From NCBI GenBank assembly GCA_030145425.1, contig JAQYVO010000284.1:1-39155 (forward strand): DNA of 39,155 nucleotides, written 5' to 3'. The stretch's first letter is position 1. Every line of letters begins with the position of its first letter. This DNA is from Chromatiales bacterium (GTDB lineage: Bacteria; Pseudomonadota; Gammaproteobacteria; Chromatiales; Chromatiaceae). This document shows, in pieces, positions 1 to 10,000 of this stretch. A model generated the notes under the pieces. It did not search any database and had not been told where the DNA came from. It worked only from the letters and a program-made list of their open reading frames with translations. A program made the translations under genes and the position numbers.

Positions 1-488
1 CTATCACCATCCTGGGTATTTTGGGTTTCACTGCCCTTTCCCGGTTCGTCAATGTCCATGATGCCGCACATACGGCCGTTGTCGATGGCGTTGTCGCCAA
101 CCTGCGCACCGGCGCCAGCTTTTATCGAAGCTATTGGTTCATTCAGGGGAGCCCCCCCGGCACCATTGTCCTGGATGTTGAAGGCCTCCCCGTGCGCTAC
201 CGTGACGGACAGGTGGTAAGAGTAAATACCCTCAGCCATATCCCTGTCGGCACCCCCCACAGAAACAGTGCCAGCGCCAGAATATTTTTCCTTTTTCTGG
301 CCGTCACCCCGAGCCCCATAATCCCCCGCAACCCCTCCGGCACCGGCACCGGCTGGGTCATGCTGGCCAACAACCAGTGCGACTCCGTAACCAGCAGATG
401 CTGGGAATACCGGGTCAACGGCAACCCCAAGGCGGTGATCACATACGTCGCAGGGGAAGACGGGCGAATCGTCGTCGAATACCCCTGA
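1..488 (+). CDS. Type IV pilin-like (MshA/PilA-like) protein, 5' end missing
   Basis: The reading frame is open from the left edge, so the start codon and prepilin leader lie outside the window. The first visible residues (ITILGILGFTALSRFVNV) look like the second half of the conserved N-terminal helix of type IV pilins, which in MshA-like pilins reads ...ILGILAAxALPRFVDL. An amphipathic stretch rich in Ala/Val/Arg follows, as in pilin helix alpha1-C. Near the C terminus there are two Cys in NNQCDSVTSRCWEY, compatible with a pilin disulfide loop. The protein would be a surface filament subunit or minor pilin processed by PilD. The last codons (Pro, stop) coincide with the left inverted repeat of the MITE at 482-613, so the original C terminus may have been altered. 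The family call rests on the N-terminal helix only; a general secretion pseudopilin is an alternative. Confidence 0.6.
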   Translation, partial: ITILGILGFTALSRFVNVHDAAHTAVVDGVVANLRTGASFYRSYWFIQGSPPGTIVLDVEGLPVRYRDGQVVRVNTLSHIPVGTPHRNSASARIFFLFLAVTPSPIIPRNPSGTGTGWVMLANNQCDSVTSRCWEYRVNGNPKAVITYVAGEDGRIVVEYP

Positions 489-613
489 TCAAGTGGGTAG
501 ATTACCGCTGTAGGGCTGAATTCATTCGGCCAACAATCAAATTGGTCGAATGAATTCGACCCTACGGGATGTGATGCGCCTTGTCGAAAATGTTGATTCG
601 CCCGCTCAATCAG
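482..613 (+). mobile_element. MITE-like palindromic element, copy 1 (complete, about 132 bp)
   Basis: The left end reads CCCCTGATCAAGTGGGTAG and the right end ATTCGCCCGCTCAATCAG, which are imperfect inverted repeats of each other. The core at 511-564 holds two 18-bp palindromes facing each other, GGCtGAATTCATTCGGCC and GGTCGAATGAATTCGACC, separated by a short loop. The same arrangement recurs at 21052-21210 and, inverted, at 29794-29955. There is no coding capacity and no target-site duplication that I can see. The left end overlaps the pilin stop codon. Confidence 0.75.
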
Positions 614-623
614 AATTGGCTCT

Positions 624-715
624 TCCCCCGATCAGGTGGGTTGACTAGCGTTGTAGGGCCGAATTCATTCGGCCAACAGTCGAATTGGTCGAATGAATTC
701 GACCCTACGGGATGG
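624..715 (+). mobile_element. MITE-like palindromic element, copy 2 (right end missing)
   Basis: The left end CCCCCGATCAGGTGGGTTGA matches the left end of the neighbouring copy with several changes. The core at 654-707 has the paired palindromes GGCCGAATTCATTCGGCC and GGTCGAATGAATTCGACC with an 8-nt loop. The usual right part (GTTGATTTACCCACTC) is absent. Only 10 bp separate this copy from copy 1, so the two form a tandem pair. The stretch 716-807 up to the next gene shows nothing recognisable. Confidence 0.65.
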
Positions 716-807
716 GAGGGGCCAGTCTATCAAGCGCCACCCAACTCTAAACCTGTGGGTTGCATCCTTTAACGGAGGAATCGCCTGTTACAGGCGTTTC
801 GATTGCC

Positions 808-1446
808 TCAATAGTACCTGGACAGAAAGGGATTGGTCTTACGTTCGTGGCCGATGGTGGAGAGGGGCCCGTGGCCCGAGATGAACTCGACTTCGTCTCC
901 CAGGCTGAACAGTTGTGATCGAATGGACTCGAGCAGTTGCTCGTGATCGCTTCTCGGGAAATCGGTGCGGCCGATGGAACCCCTGAATAACACATCCCCG
1001 ACCAGGGCCACCCGGTCCGATGCCTGGAAGAAGATCACGTGTCCCGGTGTGTGGCCCGGGCAATGGCGCACCTCCAGCCTGCTGTTTCCGATGAGGACCT
1101 CGTCGCCCTGCTCCAGCCATCGCTCGGGCTCAAAGGTTTCGGCGGGGGGAAGGCCGAAGGCCTTGCTTTGTTCCGGCAGGGCCTGGATCCAGAACATGTC
1201 CTCTTTGTGGGGCCCCTCGATGGGCAGCTTGAGCCGCCGGGAAAGTTCGCCCGCCCCGCCTGCATGATCGACGTGGGCATGGGTGAGCAGGATCTTCTCG
1301 ATCTCCACGCCCACTTCTTCCGCCGCGGCAATGATGCGGTCCAGTTCCCCGCCCGGATCCACCACCGCTGCCTTTCCGGTCTCTTCGCAGGAAATCAGCG
1401 TACAGTTTTGCTGAAGGGGGGTAACGGGGATGACGTTGTATTTCAT
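808..1446 (-). CDS. MBL-fold metallo-hydrolase, YcbL / glyoxalase II-like
   Basis: A 212-residue protein of the beta-lactamase-fold hydrolase superfamily. The metal ligands are visible: THAHVDH at residues 55-61, His in CPGHTPGH near 131-136, Asp in LVGDVLF near 151, and His in ISGHGPLSTIGHER near the C terminus. Length and the GHGPxSTxGxER ending match YcbL-type single-domain glyoxalase II relatives, which hydrolyse thioesters such as S-lactoylglutathione using two metal ions. The long C-terminal glutathione-binding domain of classical GloB is missing. I chose ATG at 1446 (MKYNVIPVTPLQQNC) because family members start here; the frame stays open upstream to 1491. The gene stands alone, between a MITE pair downstream and a palindromic repeat upstream. 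Exact substrate unknown. Confidence 0.85.
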   Translation of the reverse strand: MKYNVIPVTPLQQNCTLISCEETGKAAVVDPGGELDRIIAAAEEVGVEIEKILLTHAHVDHAGGAGELSRRLKLPIEGPHKEDMFWIQALPEQSKAFGLPPAETFEPERWLEQGDEVLIGNSRLEVRHCPGHTPGHVIFFQASDRVALVGDVLFRGSIGRTDFPRSDHEQLLESIRSQLFSLGDEVEFISGHGPLSTIGHERKTNPFLSRYY

Positions 1447-1535
1447 TGCTACTCGACGGCTCGAATTTAAGAAGTTGGAAGTATACCCCAAGCACCTGTC
1501 GAACTTAGGGCCTGTCCATAAACAAGTGAATATTT

Positions 1536-1624
1536 GTAGCCCGGATGCAGCGTAGCGGAATCCGGGGACAGACAGTTAAACAACCACTTATCTTCCCGGA
1601 TTACGCGAGCTCCATCCAGGCTAC
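1536..1624. repeat. Palindromic repeat, GTAGCCCGGATG family
   Basis: Outer arms GTAGCCCGGATG (1536-1547) and its imperfect complement CATCCAGGCTAC enclose inner arms GGAATCCGGG and CCCGGATTACG. The layout, two inverted REP-like units about 90 bp in all, is of a type common between genes in Proteobacteria. It fills the gap between recD and the metallo-hydrolase gene. Confidence 0.65.
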
Positions 1625-1651
1625 GGGAATCAGTTTCCAGGCGGAAAGTAT

Positions 1652-3484
1652 TTAACGAAATTGAACGACATCGCCCCAGAGGGCTTCCCGGAGTCCGGAC
1701 ATGCGGTTCAGGGACCGCTCCACCGAAGACCTGAGTACAGCCTCGGTTGCCGCAATCGTGACCTCCTGCCTTGCCCGTGTCATGCCGGTGTAGATCAGCT
1801 CCCTGCTCAACAGGGGGGTATCCCTGTCGGGCAGCAGCAGCAACAGCCTGTCGAACTCGGAACCCTGGCTCTTGTGGACCGTCAGTGCGAATGCGGTCTC
1901 ATGCTCTGGCAGACGTGAAGGTGACACACACCGTACCTCGCCATCGACTCCCGTGAAGCAGACTTGTCCCCTCTCCTTGATAAAGATACCGATGTCTCCG
2001 TTGAACAGCCGCAGATTGTAGTCATTGCGCAGAATCATAACCGGCCGCCCGTCGTACCAGTCGCGGCTTGCATGCAGAAGTCCGGCACCTTCCAGGGATT
2101 GCTCTATCAGCCGGTTGACCTCAATGACACCCCGGGGGCCACGGCGCACCGCGCACAGCAGTCTGATCTGCTCGAACTCCCGAAGCAGCACTTCCACGGA
2201 TGCCCCTTCGGCAACGGCTTCGAAATAACTCCGATAAGCCGTAACAGCCCAGGCCAGGTAGCCCACGCTTCCGCCCAGCAGCCGGATATCCGGCAAGGCT
2301 GAATCGGACAGCAGTTCCAGGCAACGCGACGCATCGCCGCGATTCACTGCCTGCGCCATCTGCCCTATGCCGCTCGCGCTGCCAAAACGGAAGCTGTGCT
2401 GCAGTTCCACGATAGAATCACACAGCGGAGAGCCGGCGCCCTCCCCCGCCGGAACGCTCTCACCGGTCAGCCTCTGCAACTGCCCACTGAATGTTTTGGA
2501 AAAACCCGGCAAAGAACCGCACACATCCCCGAGGACCGCGCCCGCCTCCACCGAGGCCAGCTGATCCTTGTCTCCCAATAGAATCAGGCGGGCATGCGTG
2601 GGCATGGCCTGCAGCAGCTTTGCCATCAGCGCCATATCAACCATCGAGGCTTCATCCAGGATCAGGACATCCAGAGAAAGCGGGGTGTCCCGGTTGTGCC
2701 GGAAATGAATGGAGTCCGGCCGCCCTCCCAGCAGGCGGTGCAGTGTAGAGGCCTCTTCCGGCATGGTTTCCAGCACCGATGCCGCCACCGGCAGGTTCTG
2801 TTTGATGCGGCGCACCGACTCCTGAAGCCTGAGCGCCGCCTTCCCCGTGGGTGCGGCCATGGCAATGTCCAGGGGGTTGCCGCCGGCGCCTTCCAGCATC
2901 AGGGCCAGTATGCGCACCACCGTGCTGGTTTTGCCGGTACCGGGGCCGCCGGAGATGACGCTCAGGGGCCGCAGCAGGGCGATGGCCGCCGCCAGTTTCT
3001 GCCAGCGGGCTTCGCCCGGCCCGACATCGGGAAACAGCCGGGAAAGACCGGATATCGCGGACGCCTCGTCGAATGGGAGATTGGGCATGCGCGCCAGACG
3101 CAGCAGCTGATCGGCCAGCGCTCGCTCGTAAGACCAGTAGCGGTGGAGGTAAAGACGACCCCGTTCATCCAGGATCAGCGGACAGAACTCCCCCGGTCTG
3201 CCCACCACCGGGAATCGGTGCAGCAAATCCCCCCAGGCCTTTGCCTCGGGTGCACGGTATTGGACGGCGCTGCCGGGCGCTGCCGGATCCCTTCCGCCGT
3301 AGTCATCCAGCATCATGCATACATGGCCGTCGCCGCGGCTGTTGCTGACCAGCGCCGCCGCGAGGGCCAGTTCCTCCGGTGCCTCCCCGGCGAGCCGACA
3401 CATCAGCGCGGCGAAGTGTACATCCAGATCGGTCAGGCGGCGCTGTTCCCTGAGCCTTGTCAGCAACTCCATACTCTTCATCAT
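1652..3484 (-). CDS. recD: RecBCD enzyme subunit RecD (5'-3' helicase)
   Basis: 610 residues, the usual length of gammaproteobacterial RecD (about 608). SF1B helicase motifs are in order: Walker A GGPGTGKT at about 179-186, Walker B LILDEASMVD at about 273-282, GDKDQLASVEAG at about 306, and near the C terminus TVHKSQGSEFD and YTGMTRAR (motifs V and VI). RecD is the fast 5'-3' motor of RecBCD, which unwinds and degrades double-strand ends and loads RecA after Chi recognition. The start ATGATG overlaps the recB stop by a few bases, so the two are translationally coupled. It is the last gene of recC-recB-recD. The E. coli ptrA gene that separates recC and recB is absent here. Confidence 0.96.
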   Translation of the reverse strand: MMKSMELLTRLREQRRLTDLDVHFAALMCRLAGEAPEELALAAALVSNSRGDGHVCMMLDDYGGRDPAAPGSAVQYRAPEAKAWGDLLHRFPVVGRPGEFCPLILDERGRLYLHRYWSYERALADQLLRLARMPNLPFDEASAISGLSRLFPDVGPGEARWQKLAAAIALLRPLSVISGGPGTGKTSTVVRILALMLEGAGGNPLDIAMAAPTGKAALRLQESVRRIKQNLPVAASVLETMPEEASTLHRLLGGRPDSIHFRHNRDTPLSLDVLILDEASMVDMALMAKLLQAMPTHARLILLGDKDQLASVEAGAVLGDVCGSLPGFSKTFSGQLQRLTGESVPAGEGAGSPLCDSIVELQHSFRFGSASGIGQMAQAVNRGDASRCLELLSDSALPDIRLLGGSVGYLAWAVTAYRSYFEAVAEGASVEVLLREFEQIRLLCAVRRGPRGVIEVNRLIEQSLEGAGLLHASRDWYDGRPVMILRNDYNLRLFNGDIGIFIKERGQVCFTGVDGEVRCVSPSRLPEHETAFALTVHKSQGSEFDRLLLLLPDRDTPLLSRELIYTGMTRARQEVTIAATEAVLRSSVERSLNRMSGLREALWGDVVQFR

Positions 3485-6400
3485 GGCAACGGTTTCCCGT
3501 TGTCGTCGAGATAGGCGTCCAGCGCCTCGATCAAGGCCTTGTCGGGCCTGTCGCGGTATACCCCCCGCCGGGCACCCGTATCGGGATCCATGCCGCGCAG
3601 GAAAAGGTAGAACACGGCACCGAAGTGCCGGTCGTAATCGTAATCCGGCAATCTGTGCCGCAGATAGCGATGCAGCGCCAGCGTATAGAGAAGGTACTGC
3701 AGAAAATAGCCTTCCCGGGCCATCGCCCGATCCAGTTGTTCCCCGTCATAATCCTCTGCCCGCCCGCCGAGCCAGTTGGACTTGTAGTCGAGAATATAGA
3801 AACGCCCGTCTGTTTCGAAAATCAGGTCGATGAACCCGCGCATGTATCCCCGAACCGTAGAGAACGAGAGTCCGCGAACCGCCTCCCCCACCCTGCTGCC
3901 GAATCCGAACCCGTGGGCCAGCAGCCGCTGCGACAGGCCATCGGCGCTTACGGACGCCAGCGGGTAGTAGAAACCCAGCTCCACCAGCCGCTGGCGGGGC
4001 GATACCGCTTCCAGCCTGATGCCGCTCTTTGCCTCCAGTTCCGTGGCCAGCACCCGCCGGACCATGTTGCTGACCACCTCACACCATTCGGTATCGATGC
4101 CGTGACCGTTGAGCTGTTCGCGAACCAGATGGTGCAGCGTTTCAGCGTCTATGGCCGTAAAGTCCAGGCGTTCGAAAATCGCGTGCAGGCAGCTCCCCGC
4201 CCGGGTGCCCCTGGGAAATCCGGCGATATTCCGCAGATCCGGATCGAAGGTCTGCGCCGCGGACTCCGACGTCGCATCATAGTCCGGCATCTCGGTGGCG
4301 GCCCGATGGGGGGTAAGGGCGGAAAAACTGGTCACCCGGCGGGTACGGGTCAGGGTCCGGGTCAATACGCGGGCCCGGAGCGTCTCTTCAGAAATAGTGT
4401 TCTGTTCCGGGGCCTGATATTGATTGGCAGGCAAATCTGCTTCTGCACAACGCTCAACCTGGATGCCGCCGGCTGCATCTTCGGCAAGCTGCCCGACCCG
4501 CCTCAGCAGATCCTCCTCTTCCAGCTTCTTGAATGCCGGTTCCAACCTATCCAGGGCATCCGCGGCCGCCGGATCAGGCGGCGGATGCAGCAGCCAGGCC
4601 AGCGCCGATCGGCCGGCCCCGTTGACGTTGCCCCAATAGAGATAACAGCGGTATTGCGCCCGGGTCAGGGCCACATAGAGCAGCCTCAGGTTCTCTGCCA
4701 TCTCCTCTCGCCGGAGATAGGCCAGGTCCTCTTCCCAGCGTGGGGATCCCAATTCCAGAACCGGTTGAAACGCCTGCTCCGGATCATGAAAACTGTAGGG
4801 GAAGCCCGCCTGTACCCTTCTCACGCCGGCATCCCAGGCGAACGGGCAGAAAACCACGGGATACTGCAGTCCCTTGCTCTTGTGTATGGTGACGATCTGC
4901 ACCAGCTCCCGGTCGCTCTCCAGGCGCAACTGGAACTCCTCCTGATCCAGCGAACTGCCGAGGCGATGCTGGGAGAGCCATTTGATCAGGCCCTCCATCC
5001 CCGGCCTGCCTTCCCTCTCCCGGCGGTGCAGAAGCTCACCCAGATGCAGGAGATTGGTCAGCCGCCTTTCCCCATCGGGATAGGCCAGCAGCCGGGCGGC
5101 CACTGACTGCCGGTCCACGAGCTTCCTGAACATGCCCATGAATCCTGTGTCCCGCCAGAGCCCGTGATATTGCTGATACGCTTCCAGTAGTCCGCCCAGT
5201 TGTTCCTCGTCGTTCGACAAGGCCTCCAGATCGTTGCCGTCGAGGCCCATCAGGCTGGTGGTCGATGCCGCCCGCACCAGGGACTCACGGGAAGGCTCGG
5301 CGACGGCCGACAATAACCTTTCCAGCTCCACTGCCTCCCGGGTCTGGAATACGCTCAGTTGGGAATGCTGTACGCCGTGTATACCCAGCGTCAGCAGCGC
5401 CTCCTTGATGCGTATGCCCTGGCGGTGGGTTCGCACCAGTACCGCGATATCTCCGCCGGCGAAGGGCCTGTCTCCAATCCTCGCCTGACCCGGGTGCAGC
5501 AGTCTGGCGATCTCCGCGGCGGTGGAGGCAACCGCCCGGTCCTGCGCCTGCTCTTTGCTCAGGCCACCCTCGAGAAATCGGATGCGCATCGCGCCGGACA
5601 CCCCGGACGCATCTTCGAAACCGGCACGGGGCTGATCGGCCGCCGATATCGGCACATAGGGAATCTGGGGAAAGAAGAAGCTGTCGTGGCCGATACCAAA
5701 CAGGGTATTTATCCCTGCCAGAAGTTCCGGTATCGAGCGCCAGTTGGTATCCAGATTGAAACCCGCAGCGGCCTCTTCCCTGGCTTCCAGGTAGGAGAAG
5801 ATATCCGCACCGCGAAAACTGTAGATGGCCTGTTTCGGGTCCCCCACCAGAAACACCGGCAGCCCGGTGCCTCCGTAGATGCGGCGGAATATGCTGTACT
5901 GTATCGGGTCTGTGTCCTGAAACTCATCTATCAGGGCGGCGGCGTACTGACTGCGAATAGCCTGTGCCAGCGCACCGCCCCGCTCTTCTGTCAATGCATC
6001 ATGAAGATTCAGCAGCAGATCGTCATAGTACTGGAGCCGCAGCCTGGCCTTGCGTTCCCGCAGCTCGCGTTCGGTATATTCCAGGAGCTTTTCCTGCATG
6101 GACACGGCCGACTGCCGGTAGGCCTCCTCCCGTTTTGTATGCAGGGTCAACAGCTGCTCACAGGCCAGGAAGAAGGGATGCTCCGGCGCCTCCGCCTGCT
6201 TTTTCATCGCCTGCTCGATGACAGTGGGGGTGAACTTGCCGAACGCCTCAAACCAGTCCCCCGGCGGATCCGCGAGAAACAGGTCCATCAGCTGCAGCCA
6301 GCCGGTGACGGATGCGGTGCGGTATCTGTTTCTGTTGAGACCTGGGTGGTGCAGTAACAGATCCCCGGCCTGCGAGCCGCCGTCCTTCCACAGCCTGCGT

Positions 6401-7056
6401 ACCTCCAGGTAGCAAGCCCCGTAGGCTTCCTCGATCTCCTCGAGATCTTCCGGCTTCGCGCAGCCGCGAACCTGCAGATAGGGTTTACCCAATTTGCCGG
6501 TCAGTCTCTGCGCAAGCAGATCCGGGGTAAACCCATTATTGGACAGATACCCGGCAAGACCGGGGGACGAATCCTGGATATGCAGTCGCCAGAAATCGTC
6601 TACGATCTGCTGCAGCAGTTCCCCTTGGTCGGTCATCATCTCGGTCTCGAACGGCATACCGCTTTCGAAGGCGCCGTCCGCCAGCACCCGCTGGCAGAAA
6701 CCGTGAATCGTGAAAACCGCGGCCCGGTCGAACCCGAGTATGGCACGGGTCAGCCGCCGGACCGCCAGGACCCTGTCATCACAGCGCTGCAGCAGCCCTT
6801 GGGTCAGGGGGTCTTCACCCGCATCACGGTCCAGGGCCGAGCGCACCTCCACCAGGCGTCTGCGGATACGATCACGCAGTTCCGCCGTGGCTGCCCTGGT
6901 GTAGGTCACAACCAGAATCTGCTCCACCGGCAGGCCGGTCTCCACAACCAGGCGTATGAAAAGACCCGTAATGGTGAAGGTCTTTCCGGTGCCCGCGCTG
7001 GCCTCGATCAGGTTCAGATCCTGAAGCGGGGCATTCAGGAGATCCAGGGGCCGCAT
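3481..7056 (-). CDS. recB: RecBCD enzyme subunit RecB (3'-5' helicase and nuclease)
   Basis: About 1191 residues, against roughly 1180 in E. coli. Walker A IEASAGTGKTFTITGLF lies near the N terminus, UvrD-type Walker B AALIDEFQDTDPIQ in the middle, motif VHKSKGLQYPVVFCPFAWD (here TIHKSKGLQYPV) further on, and the RecB-family nuclease signature LDYKSNWLG in the C-terminal domain, where Asp and Lys form the Mg-dependent active site. RecB is the 3'-5' motor and the only nuclease of RecBCD. I prefer ATG at 7056 over ATG at 7077: it follows the recC stop by one base, has GGAG about 10 nt upstream, and gives the family N terminus MRPLDLLNAPLQD. The longer form would overlap recC by 20 bp. Confidence 0.96.
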   Translation of the reverse strand: MRPLDLLNAPLQDLNLIEASAGTGKTFTITGLFIRLVVETGLPVEQILVVTYTRAATAELRDRIRRRLVEVRSALDRDAGEDPLTQGLLQRCDDRVLAVRRLTRAILGFDRAAVFTIHGFCQRVLADGAFESGMPFETEMMTDQGELLQQIVDDFWRLHIQDSSPGLAGYLSNNGFTPDLLAQRLTGKLGKPYLQVRGCAKPEDLEEIEEAYGACYLEVRRLWKDGGSQAGDLLLHHPGLNRNRYRTASVTGWLQLMDLFLADPPGDWFEAFGKFTPTVIEQAMKKQAEAPEHPFFLACEQLLTLHTKREEAYRQSAVSMQEKLLEYTERELRERKARLRLQYYDDLLLNLHDALTEERGGALAQAIRSQYAAALIDEFQDTDPIQYSIFRRIYGGTGLPVFLVGDPKQAIYSFRGADIFSYLEAREEAAAGFNLDTNWRSIPELLAGINTLFGIGHDSFFFPQIPYVPISAADQPRAGFEDASGVSGAMRIRFLEGGLSKEQAQDRAVASTAAEIARLLHPGQARIGDRPFAGGDIAVLVRTHRQGIRIKEALLTLGIHGVQHSQLSVFQTREAVELERLLSAVAEPSRESLVRAASTTSLMGLDGNDLEALSNDEEQLGGLLEAYQQYHGLWRDTGFMGMFRKLVDRQSVAARLLAYPDGERRLTNLLHLGELLHRREREGRPGMEGLIKWLSQHRLGSSLDQEEFQLRLESDRELVQIVTIHKSKGLQYPVVFCPFAWDAGVRRVQAGFPYSFHDPEQAFQPVLELGSPRWEEDLAYLRREEMAENLRLLYVALTRAQYRCYLYWGNVNGAGRSALAWLLHPPPDPAAADALDRLEPAFKKLEEEDLLRRVGQLAEDAAGGIQVERCAEADLPANQYQAPEQNTISEETLRARVLTRTLTRTRRVTSFSALTPHRAATEMPDYDATSESAAQTFDPDLRNIAGFPRGTRAGSCLHAIFERLDFTAIDAETLHHLVREQLNGHGIDTEWCEVVSNMVRRVLATELEAKSGIRLEAVSPRQRLVELGFYYPLASVSADGLSQRLLAHGFGFGSRVGEAVRGLSFSTVRGYMRGFIDLIFETDGRFYILDYKSNWLGGRAEDYDGEQLDRAMAREGYFLQYLLYTLALHRYLRHRLPDYDYDRHFGAVFYLFLRGMDPDTGARRGVYRDRPDKALIEALDAYLDDNGKPLP

Positions 7057-7057
7057 A

Positions 7058-10000
7058 TCAGGTCCGCTCCATGACATCGAGCAATGGCCCGAAGACCGCC
7101 AAGCTCAACTGCTCGAAAGTCTCGTCCAGTACGTCTCCCCTCGGAAAGGCGAGCTGGTAGTAGGGATCCTGAAACTCGCTGCGAGCCTGAAATTCACCGG
7201 CCCAGACCTTCCAGGCCGATGCCAGGGCCTTGTCGGGGGGGCGGCCCTCCAGCAGTTGTTTCTGATACGCCAGTGAACTGCGGGGGAAAAACCGCAGCGG
7301 ACTGGTCAAACCCTCCCAGTAGAGATGCAGCAACCCCCGGAACAGTTCCGGTGCATTGTCCACGGGCGGCAGGCGGATCACTCCGTCTTCATCGAGCCAA
7401 CGTGTCTCCAGTGTGGTCCCCTGCCCAACCGCGATATTCGCGGCCAGGTGCCTGATCCAGACACCCAGCAGGCGGGAGGCAGGGAGCCGGCCCGGACCGA
7501 AGCCGGTGACCCCTGCAGGGCCGACACCCCCGATCCTGCCCTTCAGTCTGAATCCGTCGCATGTAAAATCCAGATCCCTTGTCTCCTCCCCGGGTTCCAG
7601 GCCTTCCGAGCGGATGATGCCCGAGAGTTTGGCTGCCCGCTGCCTTATCTCCCCGAACAGCTGCTCCCCCATGCTGCCGTGTGGCAGGCAGCCCCGCGCC
7701 CTCTCCTGCTGATAGAGCAGCTGCTCAGATACGCCGCTCAACTCACCCTGTATCAGCCGCATGCAGACGTCCGATTGTTCAAACAGATGAAGCTCGAAAG
7801 GATCCCGGGTTTCCAACGGCCCCGCCTCCCGCTCCAGGAGAATACCCAGGCGCCTGCGCAACAGAAAACGTGTGGGATTGGAATAGAAGTCGACAAGCTG
7901 TTCCAGACTGACATGCCGCCATTCCTGATCCGGTTCGGACAGGGGCCGGGTCACCAGATCCACTGCAGGCACTTTCGCTCCCAGCGCCGCGACGGCCGCG
8001 TTCCGGGCGACGGTGGAATAACTGAACAGCCTGCCCGTCCCGCTGAAGTACTCAGGATTAAACCCCTGCAGCGGGTGCCGCTGGGGAAGCCGCCCGGCAA
8101 TCCGCTTTCCGGAATCGTAGCCATAGGATTGATCGAGATAGTCGAGCAGTTCGCTGACCATCACAGAAGGCGGCAGTACGCTGTTGTCCCCCTGGTCCTG
8201 CCCGATATAGCTGATGTAGAGGCAACGCCGTGCCGAAAGCAGGGTCTCCAAAAAGAGATAGCGGTCGTCGGCCCGGTCCGAGCGATCTCCGGCACGCAAC
8301 TGTCGGGCCATCAGATCGAAGCCTGGACGACGGTGGTCCCGGGGAAACCGGCCGTCGTTGAGTCCGATCATACAGATCACTTCGAAGGGTAAACTGCGCA
8401 TGGGCGACAGGGCACAGAAGTTAATGCCTCCGGCAAGAAAACTGCCACCGGCTCCCATGGAGGCGAAACAGCTGTTCAATTGCCCCTGGACCAGATCCAG
8501 GGGCACGGGCTGGGAAAACTCCGCCAGTTCGGCGGCCTCGACCATCGAGCCCACGGCAGCGCGCAGCTGCTGCAGCTGGGGCTCCTCTTCTTCCGAGGGT
8601 TCGAAGAAGCGTTCCATGACAGCCAGCAGTCTCCGGCTCCATTCTTCAATCGGGTGGTCGCCACCCAGCTGCTCCTGCAGGTCGAACACGGCCCCGCTGA
8701 AAGATGCGAGACTGCCGAGCACAGGTGCCAGAGCGCCCTCCACCTCGTCACACGGCAGCATATCCTGGAACAGACTGTCACCACCCGGCTGCATCGCGTA
8801 ACCCAACAGCAACCTGTCCAGACCCGCCTGCCAGCTGTTTTGATCGGTGGGGGGCAGCCCCAACCTGCTTCGGGTGCCGCTGTCTCTGCCCCAGCGCACC
8901 CCGGTCTCCCTGAGCCATTGGACGATCGGAACCAGGTCTGCATCCTGCAGTCCGAAACGCCGCCGGATAATGGGCAGCTCCAGCAGGGCAAGCATGTCGT
9001 TGACTTCGTACCGGCTCACCGACAGGTTCAACAACGCGGTAAAACCACCCACGAGGGCGTTCGCCGAGATTGTCCCGCGGTCCGCCATATCGAAGGGCAA
9101 AGCTGTTTTTTCCCGCGCATCCCCGAAAACAGCCTCTATGTAGGGGGCATAGAGATCCATGTCCGGCGTCATCACCAGGATATGCTCCGGCTGAAGATCC
9201 GGATGACGCTGCAGCAGGTCCAGAAGCTGATCATGCAGGACCTCTACCTCCCGCATGGGCCCATGGCAGCTGTTGATAAGGATGGAGCGATCCTGATCGG
9301 AAACCTGCCGGGGGTTCTCGGCGGTACCATCGCGCAACTGCAGTATGTCCGCCTGCAGCCGGTGAAGCAGCTTGTCGGATTCCGGTGGACTGAAAAACTC
9401 CGCCGATCCCGGGTCGTAATTCAGAACGGAGGCGAAGAAATCGCGACCCTGCCTTCCCATAGAGGCAAGCAGCGGGTTGCCCACATCCAGATAAAGCCCG
9501 TCATCTTCCGTTTCCCCGGCAAATTTTTGATTGGCACTGACGATGTCGGTCCAATGCAGTTCACAGGGGTTTAAAAGAAACAGACGGATATCAGTCCACC
9601 CGGACAACCGGTTCAGGATCTCCAGAAAGCCCGGTGACAGGGTGGATATACCGAACAGAAGCACCCGCTCAGGCAGTTTTCCCGGCGGCGGCTCGTGCAT
9701 GCCGATGAACCGTCCCATGAGCCTTGCCCAATGCTCCCCGCCCAGGGAGCGATTAAGCCTGCGCCACAGTTCGGCCTGCCACGCATCTCCGTCCAAGGCG
9801 GACTGCCCTTTCTCCCATCGCTGGATCCAGTCGGACCTGTATACCAGGTAGCGATCGAAACAGTCGGCGATCTTGCCCGCGAGCTCATATCTTCCGACCA
9901 GGTCGACCGACCCGAGATAGGCCCCGACCGGTGTAAAGGCCTTGTCCGTTTTCAGCTCATCCAGGAGCTCGAAGATGCGCCATTGCATAACCGTCGGGGC

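Noticed and set aside
482-715. CRISPR-like array from the two adjacent palindromic copies
   Set aside because: The units are about 130 bp with terminal inverted repeats, no regular short spacers and no cas genes nearby.
581-884. Two 63-codon plus-strand frames in the repeat region
   Set aside because: Both run through MITE sequence and partly into the opposite strand of the metallo-hydrolase gene, without ribosome-binding sites.
2594-3514. Long plus-strand frames opposite recD and recB (also 3457-5106 and 22980-24662)
   Set aside because: They are antisense shadows of genes with strong family motifs, a usual effect of codon bias in the real frame.
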